DNA from: RUG14223 sp051881075
GTDB taxonomy: Bacteria > Bacillota > Clostridia > Oscillospirales > Acutalibacteraceae
Assembly: GCA_051881075.1 (NCBI GenBank)
Contig: JBJEPE010000043.1
Coordinates: 1 to 15,070, forward strand
Length of the DNA stretch: 15,070 nt
Direction: 5' to 3'
The notes under the pieces were generated by a model. The model searched no databases, was not told the origin of the DNA, and saw nothing but the letters and a program-made list of their open reading frames with translations. Positions within the stretch are counted from its first letter, which is position 1. The number at the start of each line of letters is the position of its first letter. This document shows, piece by piece, positions 7,098-13,568 of the stretch. The position numbers and the translations under genes were made by a program.

Positions 7098-7213
7098 CAA
7101 GGAATGGACAACCCGGAGGGGCAGGTTACTTACCCCATATTAATATATGGGACGGCCGGGCTACCTACCGGCTCTGGTGTACCGTAAAGATACACGTTGC
7201 GTTTTTATCCTTG
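7098..7213 (-). ncRNA. yjdF riboswitch (azaaromatic-compound-sensing leader RNA)
   Basis: The minus-strand leader of yjdF folds into the expected multi-stem RNA. The closing stem CAAGGA (7213-7208) pairs with UCCUUG (7103-7098). GUGUAUC (7195-7189) pairs with GGUACAC (7183-7177). GCCGG (7172-7168) pairs with CCGGC (7159-7155), leaving loop UAGGUAGC. CCCAUAU (7151-7145) pairs with AUAUGGG (7140-7134). The loop UAGGU (7167-7163) can kiss ACCUG (7126-7122), a likely pseudoknot. The element stands directly in front of a yjdF gene, as is usual for this class, and resembles the yjdF motif as I remember it. Known members bind diverse azaaromatic compounds. Downstream CCCUCC can sequester the yjdF GGAGGG, so translation control is the likely output. 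I see no U-rich intrinsic terminator between the aptamer and ATG. Confidence 0.85.
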
Positions 7214-7262
7214 CTGTTTATTTTATGGTGAGATAATTTGCTCCCACCCGGCAAACAATATT

Positions 7263-8279
7263 TTATTCTGCATTAAGCAGGCTGTAAATATATGTATCTT
7301 TCCAAATTGGTTTTCCGCTTTCATCCTTATGAAAATATACATTTTTCTTTAGATGAGCTTCCCGATTAAAGCCTAACGCCTCAAGCAAGCCCCATGAATT
7401 TTCATTAAGCGGGTCGCATTCAGCATATATGCGATGTACTCCCGACTTAAAGGCATCATCAATAAGTGCTAAGCACGCCTCTTTTGCTATGCCCTTATGC
7501 CAATAATCCTTATTCAGTACATACCCAATTTCAAGTGAATTAAAATCACGCTTACCCAAATAAACATTACCTACCACCTTATGGATATCTTTAAGCTCAA
7601 TAGCTATCATCTCGTCGGTAGATATACGCCACTCAAGGTTTTTTTCCGCTTCTTCACGTGACATCGGCTCATAAGGTTCAAACCTTACCACCTCTGCATT
7701 TGAAACATACTCAAACAGATCGTCAATATCCGTAGGGAAAAACCTGCGCAGAAGCAGACGCTCCGTTTCTACGGTTTTAGACCAATATTTTATTCCCCAG
7801 TTTTCAAAATTCCATTCTTCCATGTAGTCATTACATTCATAGTCGATATAATAAAGCTCATCTTTCTGAACTACAAAATTTGTAGGGAAATAATCAATAT
7901 TGGTATTAGCAGAATATAGCTTCCTGCACATAGCGTAAATCTGTTCAAAACACTTCGGGCTTACGCTATTGCTTTTCGCTAATTCCGCTATTGTAGGGCC
8001 GTCTATGTACTCTTTTAGTATTCTTTCATTCTTTACGTCTACGTCTATCATTTCAGGCATTTTAATACCAATCTTTTTTAATCTTGCGTAGTCATTTATT
8101 TCTGACTGAAGCTTATCACCGAATTGATAGTAACTGCAAGGCTCGTGATGAATTTGCTTAAGCACATATTTTTCATTTGGAACATCAATATCGCACACAA
8201 GATACGAATAACCGCCCTTGCCTTTACCGAGAAGCTTCAAAACATTAAACCTTCTGTTATTTACCGTCATACATTCCAT
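7263..8279 (-). CDS. Fusion of a Bud32-like kinase domain and a RimJ/RimL-like GNAT acetyltransferase
   Basis: This 338-residue protein has two domains. Residues 1-168 look like a small Bud32/RIO-type kinase: glycine loop GKGKGGYS (18-25), ATP-binding lysine K41 in VLKQ, an NIDYFPTNFVV catalytic loop (127-137, D129 and N134) and a metal-binding D146 in IDYEC. The first position of the usual HxD is Asn here. Residues about 169-338 form a GNAT domain beginning VETERLLLRRF, with acetyl-CoA pyrophosphate loop HKGIAKEA (261-268) and NENSWGLLEALGF (292-304). This family acetylates protein N-termini or small molecules, including antibiotics. The joint falls just after GIKYWSKT (162-169), where the kinase domain seems to end. 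The start is ATG with AGGAG upstream; the gene follows the RNase Z-like gene by 31 bases. The substrates of either half are unknown. Confidence 0.8.
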   Translation of the reverse strand: MECMTVNNRRFNVLKLLGKGKGGYSYLVCDIDVPNEKYVLKQIHHEPCSYYQFGDKLQSEINDYARLKKIGIKMPEMIDVDVKNERILKEYIDGPTIAELAKSNSVSPKCFEQIYAMCRKLYSANTNIDYFPTNFVVQKDELYYIDYECNDYMEEWNFENWGIKYWSKTVETERLLLRRFFPTDIDDLFEYVSNAEVVRFEPYEPMSREEAEKNLEWRISTDEMIAIELKDIHKVVGNVYLGKRDFNSLEIGYVLNKDYWHKGIAKEACLALIDDAFKSGVHRIYAECDPLNENSWGLLEALGFNREAHLKKNVYFHKDESGKPIWKDTYIYSLLNAE

Positions 8280-8310
8280 TATTGAATCTCCTGTAATTAA
8301 ACTAATATAT

Positions 8311-9114
8311 TTAATCTAAATTTATTACCTCTAAATCATCGGGTATGAATAGATTACCGTTATAATACTTTTTACCCTCTTCAGAGTATAATTCTTTTCG
8401 CCTTTTTATATTCTTATCCTCTGTATGATAAAGAATAAGATTTTTAATATTTAATTTTTCCGCCAGTTCGCACGCATCCTTTACCGTTGAATGATGCTTT
8501 TTATACGGTGAAAAAATATCGGCCTGACTATACAGGCAAAACGCCTCATGCAGCAGCCAATCGCAGTCTTTTACATACTCATACTCATGGTCAGCATACG
8601 GTTCATCTCCGCAACACGTCAGCTTTTTATTCTCACCGTAATACATAGTAAAGCCAAACTGCTTAGCCTTTGTAGACCTTATGTCAAACGCCTTTATCCT
8701 ACTGCCCAATACAGAAAGCTCTTGACCGTCCTCTAATGTAACCAGATGAAGCCTGTCACCTATAAATTTGGTTTCCTTTTGACTTAACAGCTTTTCCGCC
8801 ATGTCCTTAATCAAAAATATAACCTCATCATGCCCGTAGATATATGCTTCTCCGTCGTAATTGTTGCGATTCATATTCTGCGTTATCATACGCACAAGCC
8901 AAATAACACCTAAAATATGGTCAACGTGTTTGTGCGTAACAAAAATATGCCTTATGTTTTTCCAGTCAATATCCGCTGCCTTTAATTGATGCAGAACGGT
9001 ATTTCCTCCTCCACCGTCTACCAAAAGATATTCGTGGTTTTCTTCTATTACAAAGCAAGTATTATAACATTTGGTAACTACTGCGTTACCTGTTCCCAGC
9101 ATAGTTAATTTCAT
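8311..9114 (-). CDS. RNase Z-like MBL-fold protein with one apparently missing metal ligand
   Basis: This protein has the MBL-fold layout of RNase Z/AtsA-type enzymes. Numbered from an alternative TTG at 9138: MLGTGNA near the start, THKHVDH (68-74), D178 in CCGDEP, HHSTV (215-219) and H238 in LYHTED. RNase Z-type proteins carry a further metal-binding His in a PLxHxxxxxGY-like stretch. The matching segment here is FDIRSTKAKQFGF (151-163), with Arg154 (codon AGG) at the His position, so metal binding may be altered. It is about 267 residues and lacks an evident tRNA-binding flexible arm, so tRNA 3' processing is not assured. I prefer ATG at 9114, since the family usually begins at MKLTMLGTG. 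TTG at 9138 has AAGG upstream and would add eight residues. Fold is secure, function open. Confidence 0.75.
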   Translation of the reverse strand: MKLTMLGTGNAVVTKCYNTCFVIEENHEYLLVDGGGGNTVLHQLKAADIDWKNIRHIFVTHKHVDHILGVIWLVRMITQNMNRNNYDGEAYIYGHDEVIFLIKDMAEKLLSQKETKFIGDRLHLVTLEDGQELSVLGSRIKAFDIRSTKAKQFGFTMYYGENKKLTCCGDEPYADHEYEYVKDCDWLLHEAFCLYSQADIFSPYKKHHSTVKDACELAEKLNIKNLILYHTEDKNIKRRKELYSEEGKKYYNGNLFIPDDLEVINLD

Positions 9115-9174
9115 ATATTCCACATCGCTTTCAATCAAGATTACCTTGCGTTTATATCATGAATAACATAAGCA

Positions 9175-9381
9175 TTATTCTGATTTTTCAAAGCCTACCA
9201 TCTGCTCTTTCATTGATATTTTAGTGACCTTATAGCCATATTCGGCAAGCTCCTTTTTATACTTAAGGAAAGAATGGTCTATAGGCACTCCCACTATATT
9301 ATTTATTTCTTCAAAGGTTAATGTAAGGGTCTGCTTACCGCTTGTCCTTATATATTCCCATAATGTTCCGTACTCGCTCAT
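9175..9381 (-). CDS. Small conserved-looking protein of unknown function (68 residues)
   Basis: This short soluble protein has a likely helix-strand arrangement: LWEYIRTSGK (7-16), then LTLTFEEINNIVGVPIDHSF (19-38) and a basic, Tyr-rich second half. A TFEEIxxIxGxPI pattern followed by a KKELxxYGY segment recurs, to my memory, in small clostridial proteins with no assigned role. A signal peptide, membrane helix or catalytic motif is not visible. The start is ATG at 9381 with GGGATGA about seven bases upstream. It lies between the GNAT gene and the RNase Z-like gene with gaps of 45 and 60 bases, so it is probably co-transcribed. The reading looks genuinely coding: start, ribosome binding site and operon placement all fit. 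I give no function. Confidence 0.65.
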   Translation of the reverse strand: MSEYGTLWEYIRTSGKQTLTLTFEEINNIVGVPIDHSFLKYKKELAEYGYKVTKISMKEQMVGFEKSE

Positions 9382-9426
9382 ATATATTCATCCCTTTTTG
9401 TCTTATTTATAACAAACATACATCGG

Positions 9427-9831
9427 TCAAATTCTCTTAAGGAAGAAATATTCTTCGTAATTATCTTCATCATTCCGATAAAAACCTACCTGCTGATAAT
9501 TCATTGCCAAGTAGAAATCTTTACCCTGCCAGCTAAACGTATCTAATCTTACCGTATTAGCTCCAAGTGCTTTTGCACGCTTTTCCATTTCTTCAATAAG
9601 TACTTTTCCGTATCCTTTTCTACGGTATTTTTCATCAACAAAGACCGTAGAAACATAAATTATTTTAAATGCGGTCATACAGGCATCTAAGCCGGCAACG
9701 ATATGTCCGTCCTCCTCTATTCCGATAGAAACATTACCGCTTAATCTGTATGTAATATAGGAGTCATCGTAATCATCAAGCTTATTTTCGATTTGCTCTC
9801 TTTGTTCCTCAGTTAAATCAATTATTCTCAT
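9427..9831 (-). CDS. GNAT family N-acetyltransferase
   Basis: This compact 134-residue GNAT protein has the acetyl-CoA pyrophosphate loop RRKGYG (70-75) following VSTVFVDEKY on the preceding strand. LDTFSWQGKDFYLAMNY (96-112) is the region where GNATs often place the substrate-side helix; DTF-x-(Q)GxxFY is common in a set of small uncharacterised clostridial acetyltransferases. It should transfer an acetyl group from acetyl-CoA to an amine, substrate unknown. The start is ATG at 9831; the upstream GGGGCTG is a weak ribosome binding site, about nine bases away. It follows the membrane protein gene after 36 bases. It is one of six GNAT domains in the window and is not closely similar in sequence to its neighbours, so recent tandem duplication is unlikely. 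Confidence 0.75.
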   Translation of the reverse strand: MRIIDLTEEQREQIENKLDDYDDSYITYRLSGNVSIGIEEDGHIVAGLDACMTAFKIIYVSTVFVDEKYRRKGYGKVLIEEMEKRAKALGANTVRLDTFSWQGKDFYLAMNYQQVGFYRNDEDNYEEYFFLKRI

Positions 9832-9867
9832 GCTTATTTCAGCCCCGAATTTTACATATTTAAAACG

Positions 9868-10383
9868 TTATTTTTCTTCTGTTCTATGTACTTTTTTAAT
9901 AAACAAAAAGTATATAATTACGGGAATTAAAATTATATCAAATAGGGTGAATGTTTCTACAAGGATATAATTTGAAACTACTGTAAAAAGTACTATCCCA
10001 ATGGATATTATCTTGTCAAACCAGCCCTTTTCTTTTGTTTTCCACGTAAAATATGCAAATAAGGGAGATAGAATAGAAAACACAATCCAGCCGTAAATAA
10101 AGGACATACCGTAAACTGCATTTGTCACCTCTGCCGTTATGTAATAGGTTATAAGCATACCTATACAAAACGGGAAAATGTTTATCATAGCTTTCTTTTT
10201 GGTATCGCTGTATATGGATATCAGCACCCCGAACAGCACCCATATAGGCATATCTGACAGCATATATCCAAGCTCGGTAAGAAAAGCATTATCGGAAAAT
10301 GCAACATCCAAAATCTTGCTGATAAATCCCAATAAACCGCCGATAATAAAAAGTGATATCGGATTTAATATTTTCTTTTTCAT
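9868..10383 (-). CDS. Small integral membrane protein of unknown function
   Basis: This 171-residue protein is strongly hydrophobic, with about five membrane segments: roughly 9-27, 45-58, 68-85, 92-112 and 125-163, the last probably two. It starts with a positive KKK stretch and ends with a short charged tail (KKVHRTEEK), so the N- and C-termini are probably cytoplasmic. It has no recognisable transporter motif. The start is ATG at 10383 with GAGGT seven bases upstream. Only four bases separate it from the stop of the Ntn-hydrolase gene, so the two are probably co-translated. The adjoining hydrolase suggests a shared function, but nothing in the sequence shows it. I recognise no named family and assign no function. 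Confidence 0.65.
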   Translation of the reverse strand: MKKKILNPISLFIIGGLLGFISKILDVAFSDNAFLTELGYMLSDMPIWVLFGVLISIYSDTKKKAMINIFPFCIGMLITYYITAEVTNAVYGMSFIYGWIVFSILSPLFAYFTWKTKEKGWFDKIISIGIVLFTVVSNYILVETFTLFDIILIPVIIYFLFIKKVHRTEEK

Positions 10384-10387
10384 AGTA

Positions 10388-11110
10388 TTACCTCTTTTTT
10401 AGTCGTGTTGTATTAAAACAAAACGGCCATTTCTTTATATTGTTAAAATCACCGTCCAAGCAATAGTACACGCAGTTTTCATTTTTAGAATACACAAATG
10501 AAATACGTGTTCCCCACTTACCGTCACATTTTACCGATCTTAGCAGTTCTATACCGTCCATTGGCGAAAATGTATTATCGCTTGCGGAAAGAACCTCTGT
10601 TACACGGTCATATCTGTCTTTTCCGTAAAATGGCGATGAGTAGTCATCAAGCGTAGTAAGCAGCGGAAAATTTGTGATGACGGCATAATTTTCATCTATT
10701 CTTTTATACCCATAATCAGGCTCAACCAGTAGGATATTGCCCTGCGCATCACCCAGTAATGATTGCATAGAACCGTTAGGTATATTTACAACGGTTTTGG
10801 TCTTAACAATATCAAGCACATCGTCAAAGGAATACTTGTTTCTTATGTATCTATCGGTAATTAAATCAATTCTTACACTGTTTTTAATTACTTTGCGTTT
10901 ACTGTCAACACTACCGTTCATATACGGCACATTGCCGAAATGTCCATCTTTATTTACACCGTGCGTGAAATATAAGGTTTTACCCACCTTAATGCCGACT
11001 GTGAAGTAGTTTTTAGTCATATAAAGTCCATAGTTCCATACATTAGGATCTATATCAAGGTTAAACCCAAATAATAGGTCATCTCCCTTTTTTATAAAGC
11101 CTGTACACAT
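10388..11110 (-). CDS. Ntn-hydrolase of the choloylglycine hydrolase/penicillin acylase/C45 type
   Basis: This 240-residue protein begins MCTGF, so removal of Met1 would expose Cys2 as N-terminal nucleophile, the mark of linear amide C-N hydrolases. FGFNLDI (14-20) supplies D19, comparable with Asp21 of bile salt hydrolase. GVNKDGHFGNVP (51-62), LLGDAQGNILLVEPD (118-132), ITNFP (145-149, N147 for the oxyanion hole) and GTRISFVY (200-207, Arg202) follow the family order. These agree with the family's Cys2, Asp, Asn and Arg set. At 240 residues it is shorter than the usual 310-330 of bile salt hydrolases and nearer to AAT-like (peptidase C45) proteins. It should cleave an amide bond in an acylated small molecule or peptide; bile salt specificity cannot be claimed. 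I see no signal peptide, so it is cytoplasmic. The start ATG has GGAGG eight bases upstream. Confidence 0.7.
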   Translation of the reverse strand: MCTGFIKKGDDLLFGFNLDIDPNVWNYGLYMTKNYFTVGIKVGKTLYFTHGVNKDGHFGNVPYMNGSVDSKRKVIKNSVRIDLITDRYIRNKYSFDDVLDIVKTKTVVNIPNGSMQSLLGDAQGNILLVEPDYGYKRIDENYAVITNFPLLTTLDDYSSPFYGKDRYDRVTEVLSASDNTFSPMDGIELLRSVKCDGKWGTRISFVYSKNENCVYYCLDGDFNNIKKWPFCFNTTRLKKR

Positions 11111-11145
11111 TTTGTGATCCTCCGATTTTAATTAAATTCTGATTT

Positions 11146-11595
11146 TTATCTGTTCTTTTCCATAACAAAATATTTTAACAAAATTCCTTGCCGTTCTACT
11201 TGCTGTTCTTCAATAATTTTATAACCTCTTTTTTCAAAGAAGGCTTTGGCGGTAATAGAGGAATGAGTAACGACTTTTCCCTGAGCAGCTTGTTCTAACC
11301 TATTACAAATGGCCGTAGCGACACCTTTGCGTTGATAATCAGCATGAACAAACAAGCGATCGAGATAACCTGTTTTATCCATATCTCCAAAGCCTACGAT
11401 AATTGAATTATCAACCGCAACAATACTGTAATGTTCTTGAAACGATTGATCCCAATTCTCTAAATTTATTTTTCCTGTAGCCCAAGCATCTAATTGTTCT
11501 TTTGTATAGTCTTTTGCATTTATTGTGTGAACTGTGTTGTAAAACAGCTCTGCTAATTCCTTACAATCTGATGGCTGATATTCTCTGATTACCAT
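11146..11595 (-). CDS. GNAT family N-acetyltransferase, YafP-like
   Basis: This 149-residue single-domain GNAT starts MVIREYQPSD, with the acetyl-CoA loop QRKGVA (88-93) after LDRLFVHADY. SITAKAFFEKRGY (113-125) is the helix that lines the substrate side. The order and spacing resemble Escherichia coli YafP and relatives, putative acetyltransferases of unknown substrate sometimes linked to genotoxin resistance. The start at 11595 has only a weak upstream GTGA. The gap before it (11596-11813) is the longest between the acetyltransferases, with an inverted repeat and a TATAAT-like box, so it may have its own promoter. It lies 35 bases before the Ntn-hydrolase gene. The GNAT fold is secure; the YafP likeness is moderate. 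Confidence 0.8.
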   Translation of the reverse strand: MVIREYQPSDCKELAELFYNTVHTINAKDYTKEQLDAWATGKINLENWDQSFQEHYSIVAVDNSIIVGFGDMDKTGYLDRLFVHADYQRKGVATAICNRLEQAAQGKVVTHSSITAKAFFEKRGYKIIEEQQVERQGILLKYFVMEKNR

Positions 11596-11813
11596 TTTTC
11601 ATCACTCACGTCATATACAAATAAAAGATAATATAATTTTTAAACTTTGACTTAGAATTACTAATTTTCGGTTATGTATCCTAATCTTTTGCTGTTGCTC
11701 AGATTATAATAACAGTGTCTTACCGCATTGCCATTGTTACTACGTCAGACACTATGTTCACATACAATTCCGAGATTTTTCTGTAATTTCAAAATGTAAT
11801 TTAAATAGATCGG
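11596..11813. other. Intergenic region with an inverted repeat and a possible promoter box
   Basis: This 218-base AT-rich gap holds an imperfect inverted repeat: AACAGTGTCT (11711-11720) against AGACAC-TA-TGTT (11747-11758), where two extra bases interrupt the second arm. On the minus strand the repeat is followed by TATAAT (within ATTATAATC, about 11705-11710). I see no good TTGACA at the right distance. The arms could be an operator, or end transcription of the upstream gene. I found no coding region. Confidence 0.3.
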
Positions 11814-12335
11814 CTATTTCAGATAAGTCCATTCTTCTCTGGTTATCGCAAAAACCTTTGTAACTTCATTTTCTTTGTCTATAAATTCATCAACCTGATG
11901 ACATCCATACGATATAGCCGTAGAATATGACGCTACATTATCGTGCTTCATATAAGAGTATATAACATTAAACGGAGTATGCTCAAACGTCCAATCTCTT
12001 ACGGCTTTTGCGGCCTCCTTAGCATATCCCTTTTTCTGATGATCTTTTCTTATATGATATCCTATCTCAGGCTTTATCTTACCGTCTATCTGTTGCATAG
12101 TCAGTCCGCAATCGCCAATCATTTCTCCGCTTTCTTTAAGGCAAACCGCCCATAGACCAAAGCCGAATATACGGTATCTTTCTATATTACCGGTTATCCA
12201 ACCTCGTACTCTTTTTTCATCAAAGGTATAAGGATAATGCCGCATAATATCAGAATCCGCAAGAACCGCATAAAGTGCGTCATAGTCGCTCTCGTTCATT
12301 TCTCTTAAAAATAATCTCTCGGTTTCTATCTGCAT
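11814..12335 (-). CDS. RimJ/RimL-type GNAT N-acetyltransferase
   Basis: This protein belongs to the RimJ/RimL branch, which acetylates protein N-termini or, in some members, small amines. It opens with the characteristic ETERLFLRE. Numbered from an alternative TTG at 12365, the acetyl-CoA loop is QKKGYA (110-115) after EIGYHIRKDH, and NVASYSTAISYG (143-154) corresponds to the NxxSxxxxxxxG helix of the family. I prefer ATG at 12335 (173 residues), with AGAAGG six bases before it, since the extra ten residues do not match the family start. The gene is separated from the upstream acetyltransferase by about 106 bases containing a strong inverted repeat at 12405-12433. Substrate is unknown. Confidence 0.8.
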   Translation of the reverse strand: MQIETERLFLREMNESDYDALYAVLADSDIMRHYPYTFDEKRVRGWITGNIERYRIFGFGLWAVCLKESGEMIGDCGLTMQQIDGKIKPEIGYHIRKDHQKKGYAKEAAKAVRDWTFEHTPFNVIYSYMKHDNVASYSTAISYGCHQVDEFIDKENEVTKVFAITREEWTYLK

Positions 12336-12404
12336 TTTGTGCCTTCTCTCACTTATTTTATACAACCGTTTAAAGTCAACAGCTATTGCAAATATACTGA
12401 ATAG

Positions 12405-12433
12405 CTATTAACAAAGCTAGTCTTTGTTAATAG
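12405..12433. terminator. Perfect 12-base-pair inverted repeat, possible weak terminator or operator
   Basis: CTATTAACAAAG (12405-12416) and CTTTGTTAATAG (12422-12433) are perfectly complementary around a five-base loop (ctagt). The repeat lies 8 bases past the minus-strand stop codon at 12442. On neither strand does a clear U-run follow, and the stem is AT-rich, so a standard intrinsic terminator is doubtful. It could be a weak terminator, a transcript stabiliser or an operator before the next acetyltransferase. No integron attC core pattern is seen. Confidence 0.4.
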
Positions 12434-12441
12434 ATAGACAT

Positions 12442-12936
12442 TTACACAATGTACTGATATTGAATTTCTCTGACATCTTTTCCGCCAATGTTATCGTTCA
12501 GTATATTCTCGGTCACTGTAAAGCCCTGTGCCTCATAAAATCGTCTGGCTCTGCCGTTATCCTCTAAAACCCACAAAAAGAGTTTTTTATACCCAAGATT
12601 AATCAATTCATTAACAGCAGTATTAAAAAGTTGTTTTCCATAGCCTTTACCTATGTATTCCGATAATAGATAAATAGATACAATTTCTCCGTAATCGGCA
12701 TACTCTTTAAACCTTGAAGCACAAAAAGATGCAGAACCGATAATTACATTGTCTTTCTCCATTATTAATGTGTATAATCCATTTCTGTCAAAGTTCTTGC
12801 ACCAACGTCCCTTCGGAATTGAGTCAAGATACTCTTGAGGAAGTATTCCTTTATATGAATATCTCCAACTTTCTTCGTATATATTGCTGATAACATTCCT
12901 ATCATCATTTGATTTTAAATATCTAATTTTAATCAT
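12442..12936 (-). CDS. GNAT family N-acetyltransferase
   Basis: This single-domain GNAT opens with IKIRYLKSNDDRNV and a segment YEESWRYSYKGILPQEYLD (23-41) found in a common clostridial and bacillary group of uncharacterised acetyltransferases. The acetyl-CoA loop is IGKGYG (98-103, numbered from a GTG at 12945), where the usual Gln/Arg of Q/R-x-x-G-x-G is Ile. NGRARRFYEAQGF (130-142) is the conserved helix near the C-terminus. I prefer ATG at 12936 (164 residues), since AAGGTG lies about six bases before it and includes the GTG at 12945. The gene is followed by a perfect inverted repeat and preceded by a 100-base gap. Substrate unknown. Confidence 0.8.
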   Translation of the reverse strand: MIKIRYLKSNDDRNVISNIYEESWRYSYKGILPQEYLDSIPKGRWCKNFDRNGLYTLIMEKDNVIIGSASFCASRFKEYADYGEIVSIYLLSEYIGKGYGKQLFNTAVNELINLGYKKLFLWVLEDNGRARRFYEAQGFTVTENILNDNIGGKDVREIQYQYIV

Positions 12937-13036
12937 ACGTTTCACCTTGAATTTGATAACATAAACGTCGCCATTTAATAGCAGCTATCTTCAGGTTTGT
13001 TTAAAAAACTCAGGTAATTTTTAGTGTATTATTAAT
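12937..13036. other. Intergenic region between two acetyltransferase genes
   Basis: This 100-base AT-rich gap has a small palindrome (atagcagctat, 12977-12987 region) and two ACCTGA copies on the minus strand about 20 bases apart. A TATTAA-like box appears with no convincing -35 partner. I see no gene or clear terminator. Confidence 0.25.
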
Positions 13037-13564
13037 TCACAAAATTCTTTCAGCATAAAGAATTGTTCCATGCTCTTGCACGATTTCTTTAAGTACGGTA
13101 AATCCGTTCTTCTTCCAGAAATGCGTAGATTGAGGATTGCCCTTATCAATACCAAGCCTGACAGCCGTCATTCCAACATTTTGAAGATATGAGATAACCT
13201 CTGAGATAATTTTACTACCATTGCCTATACCCTGATAGCTGTTATTCATCATAAAAAAGCCTATAAATGCAATGTCATCTTCAGGATAACCGATTATAAG
13301 ATCCATTACGGCAGTAAGTATATCTCCGTCAAAAAAGCCCACGTAATACTTTTGTTCCATTGATGTATCAGGCGGTGTAATGTTAAGATCATTGCGAATT
13401 AGCTCTTCATCGGTTTGCTTTCCGCAATATTCATAATACTGAGAATTACCCATGCAAAGGTCATAGATAAGCGGTATATCAGCTTCGCTCATTCTTCTTA
13501 CTTTGTATTCAGAGGATAACTGAGTTACGTCTAATTGTTTCATTTTTTCCATATCCTCAACCAT
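13037..13564 (-). CDS. GNAT family N-acetyltransferase
   Basis: This 175-residue GNAT has a 20-residue lead and then YKVRRMSEADIPLIYDLC (20-37), the usual first strand and helix. The acetyl-CoA loop is QGIGNG (111-116) after FIGFFMMNNSY, and NPQSTHFWKKNGF (143-155) is the late conserved helix. A substrate cannot be named, though YYEYCG and the long N-terminal helix resemble a clostridial group annotated only as acetyltransferases. It starts four bases after the stop of the TrkA gene, so it is probably on the K+ uptake transcript. The upstream ribosome binding site is weak (AAGTAAAATT); ATG codons at residues 5 and 8 are alternatives. The pairing with potassium transport may be chance. Confidence 0.75.
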   Translation of the reverse strand: MVEDMEKMKQLDVTQLSSEYKVRRMSEADIPLIYDLCMGNSQYYEYCGKQTDEELIRNDLNITPPDTSMEQKYYVGFFDGDILTAVMDLIIGYPEDDIAFIGFFMMNNSYQGIGNGSKIISEVISYLQNVGMTAVRLGIDKGNPQSTHFWKKNGFTVLKEIVQEHGTILYAERIL

Positions 13565-13568
13565 AATT

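Noticed and set aside
7214..7262. Promoter for the riboswitch transcript
   Set aside because: TTGTTT with TATCTC at 17 bases, and a TAAAAT box nearer the aptamer, are both poor matches; no site can be supported.
11596..13036. Acetyltransferase genes as integron cassettes
   Set aside because: Gene order and orientation suggest cassettes, but the inverted repeats between them lack attC core sites (RYYYAAC/GTTRRRY) and no integrase is present.
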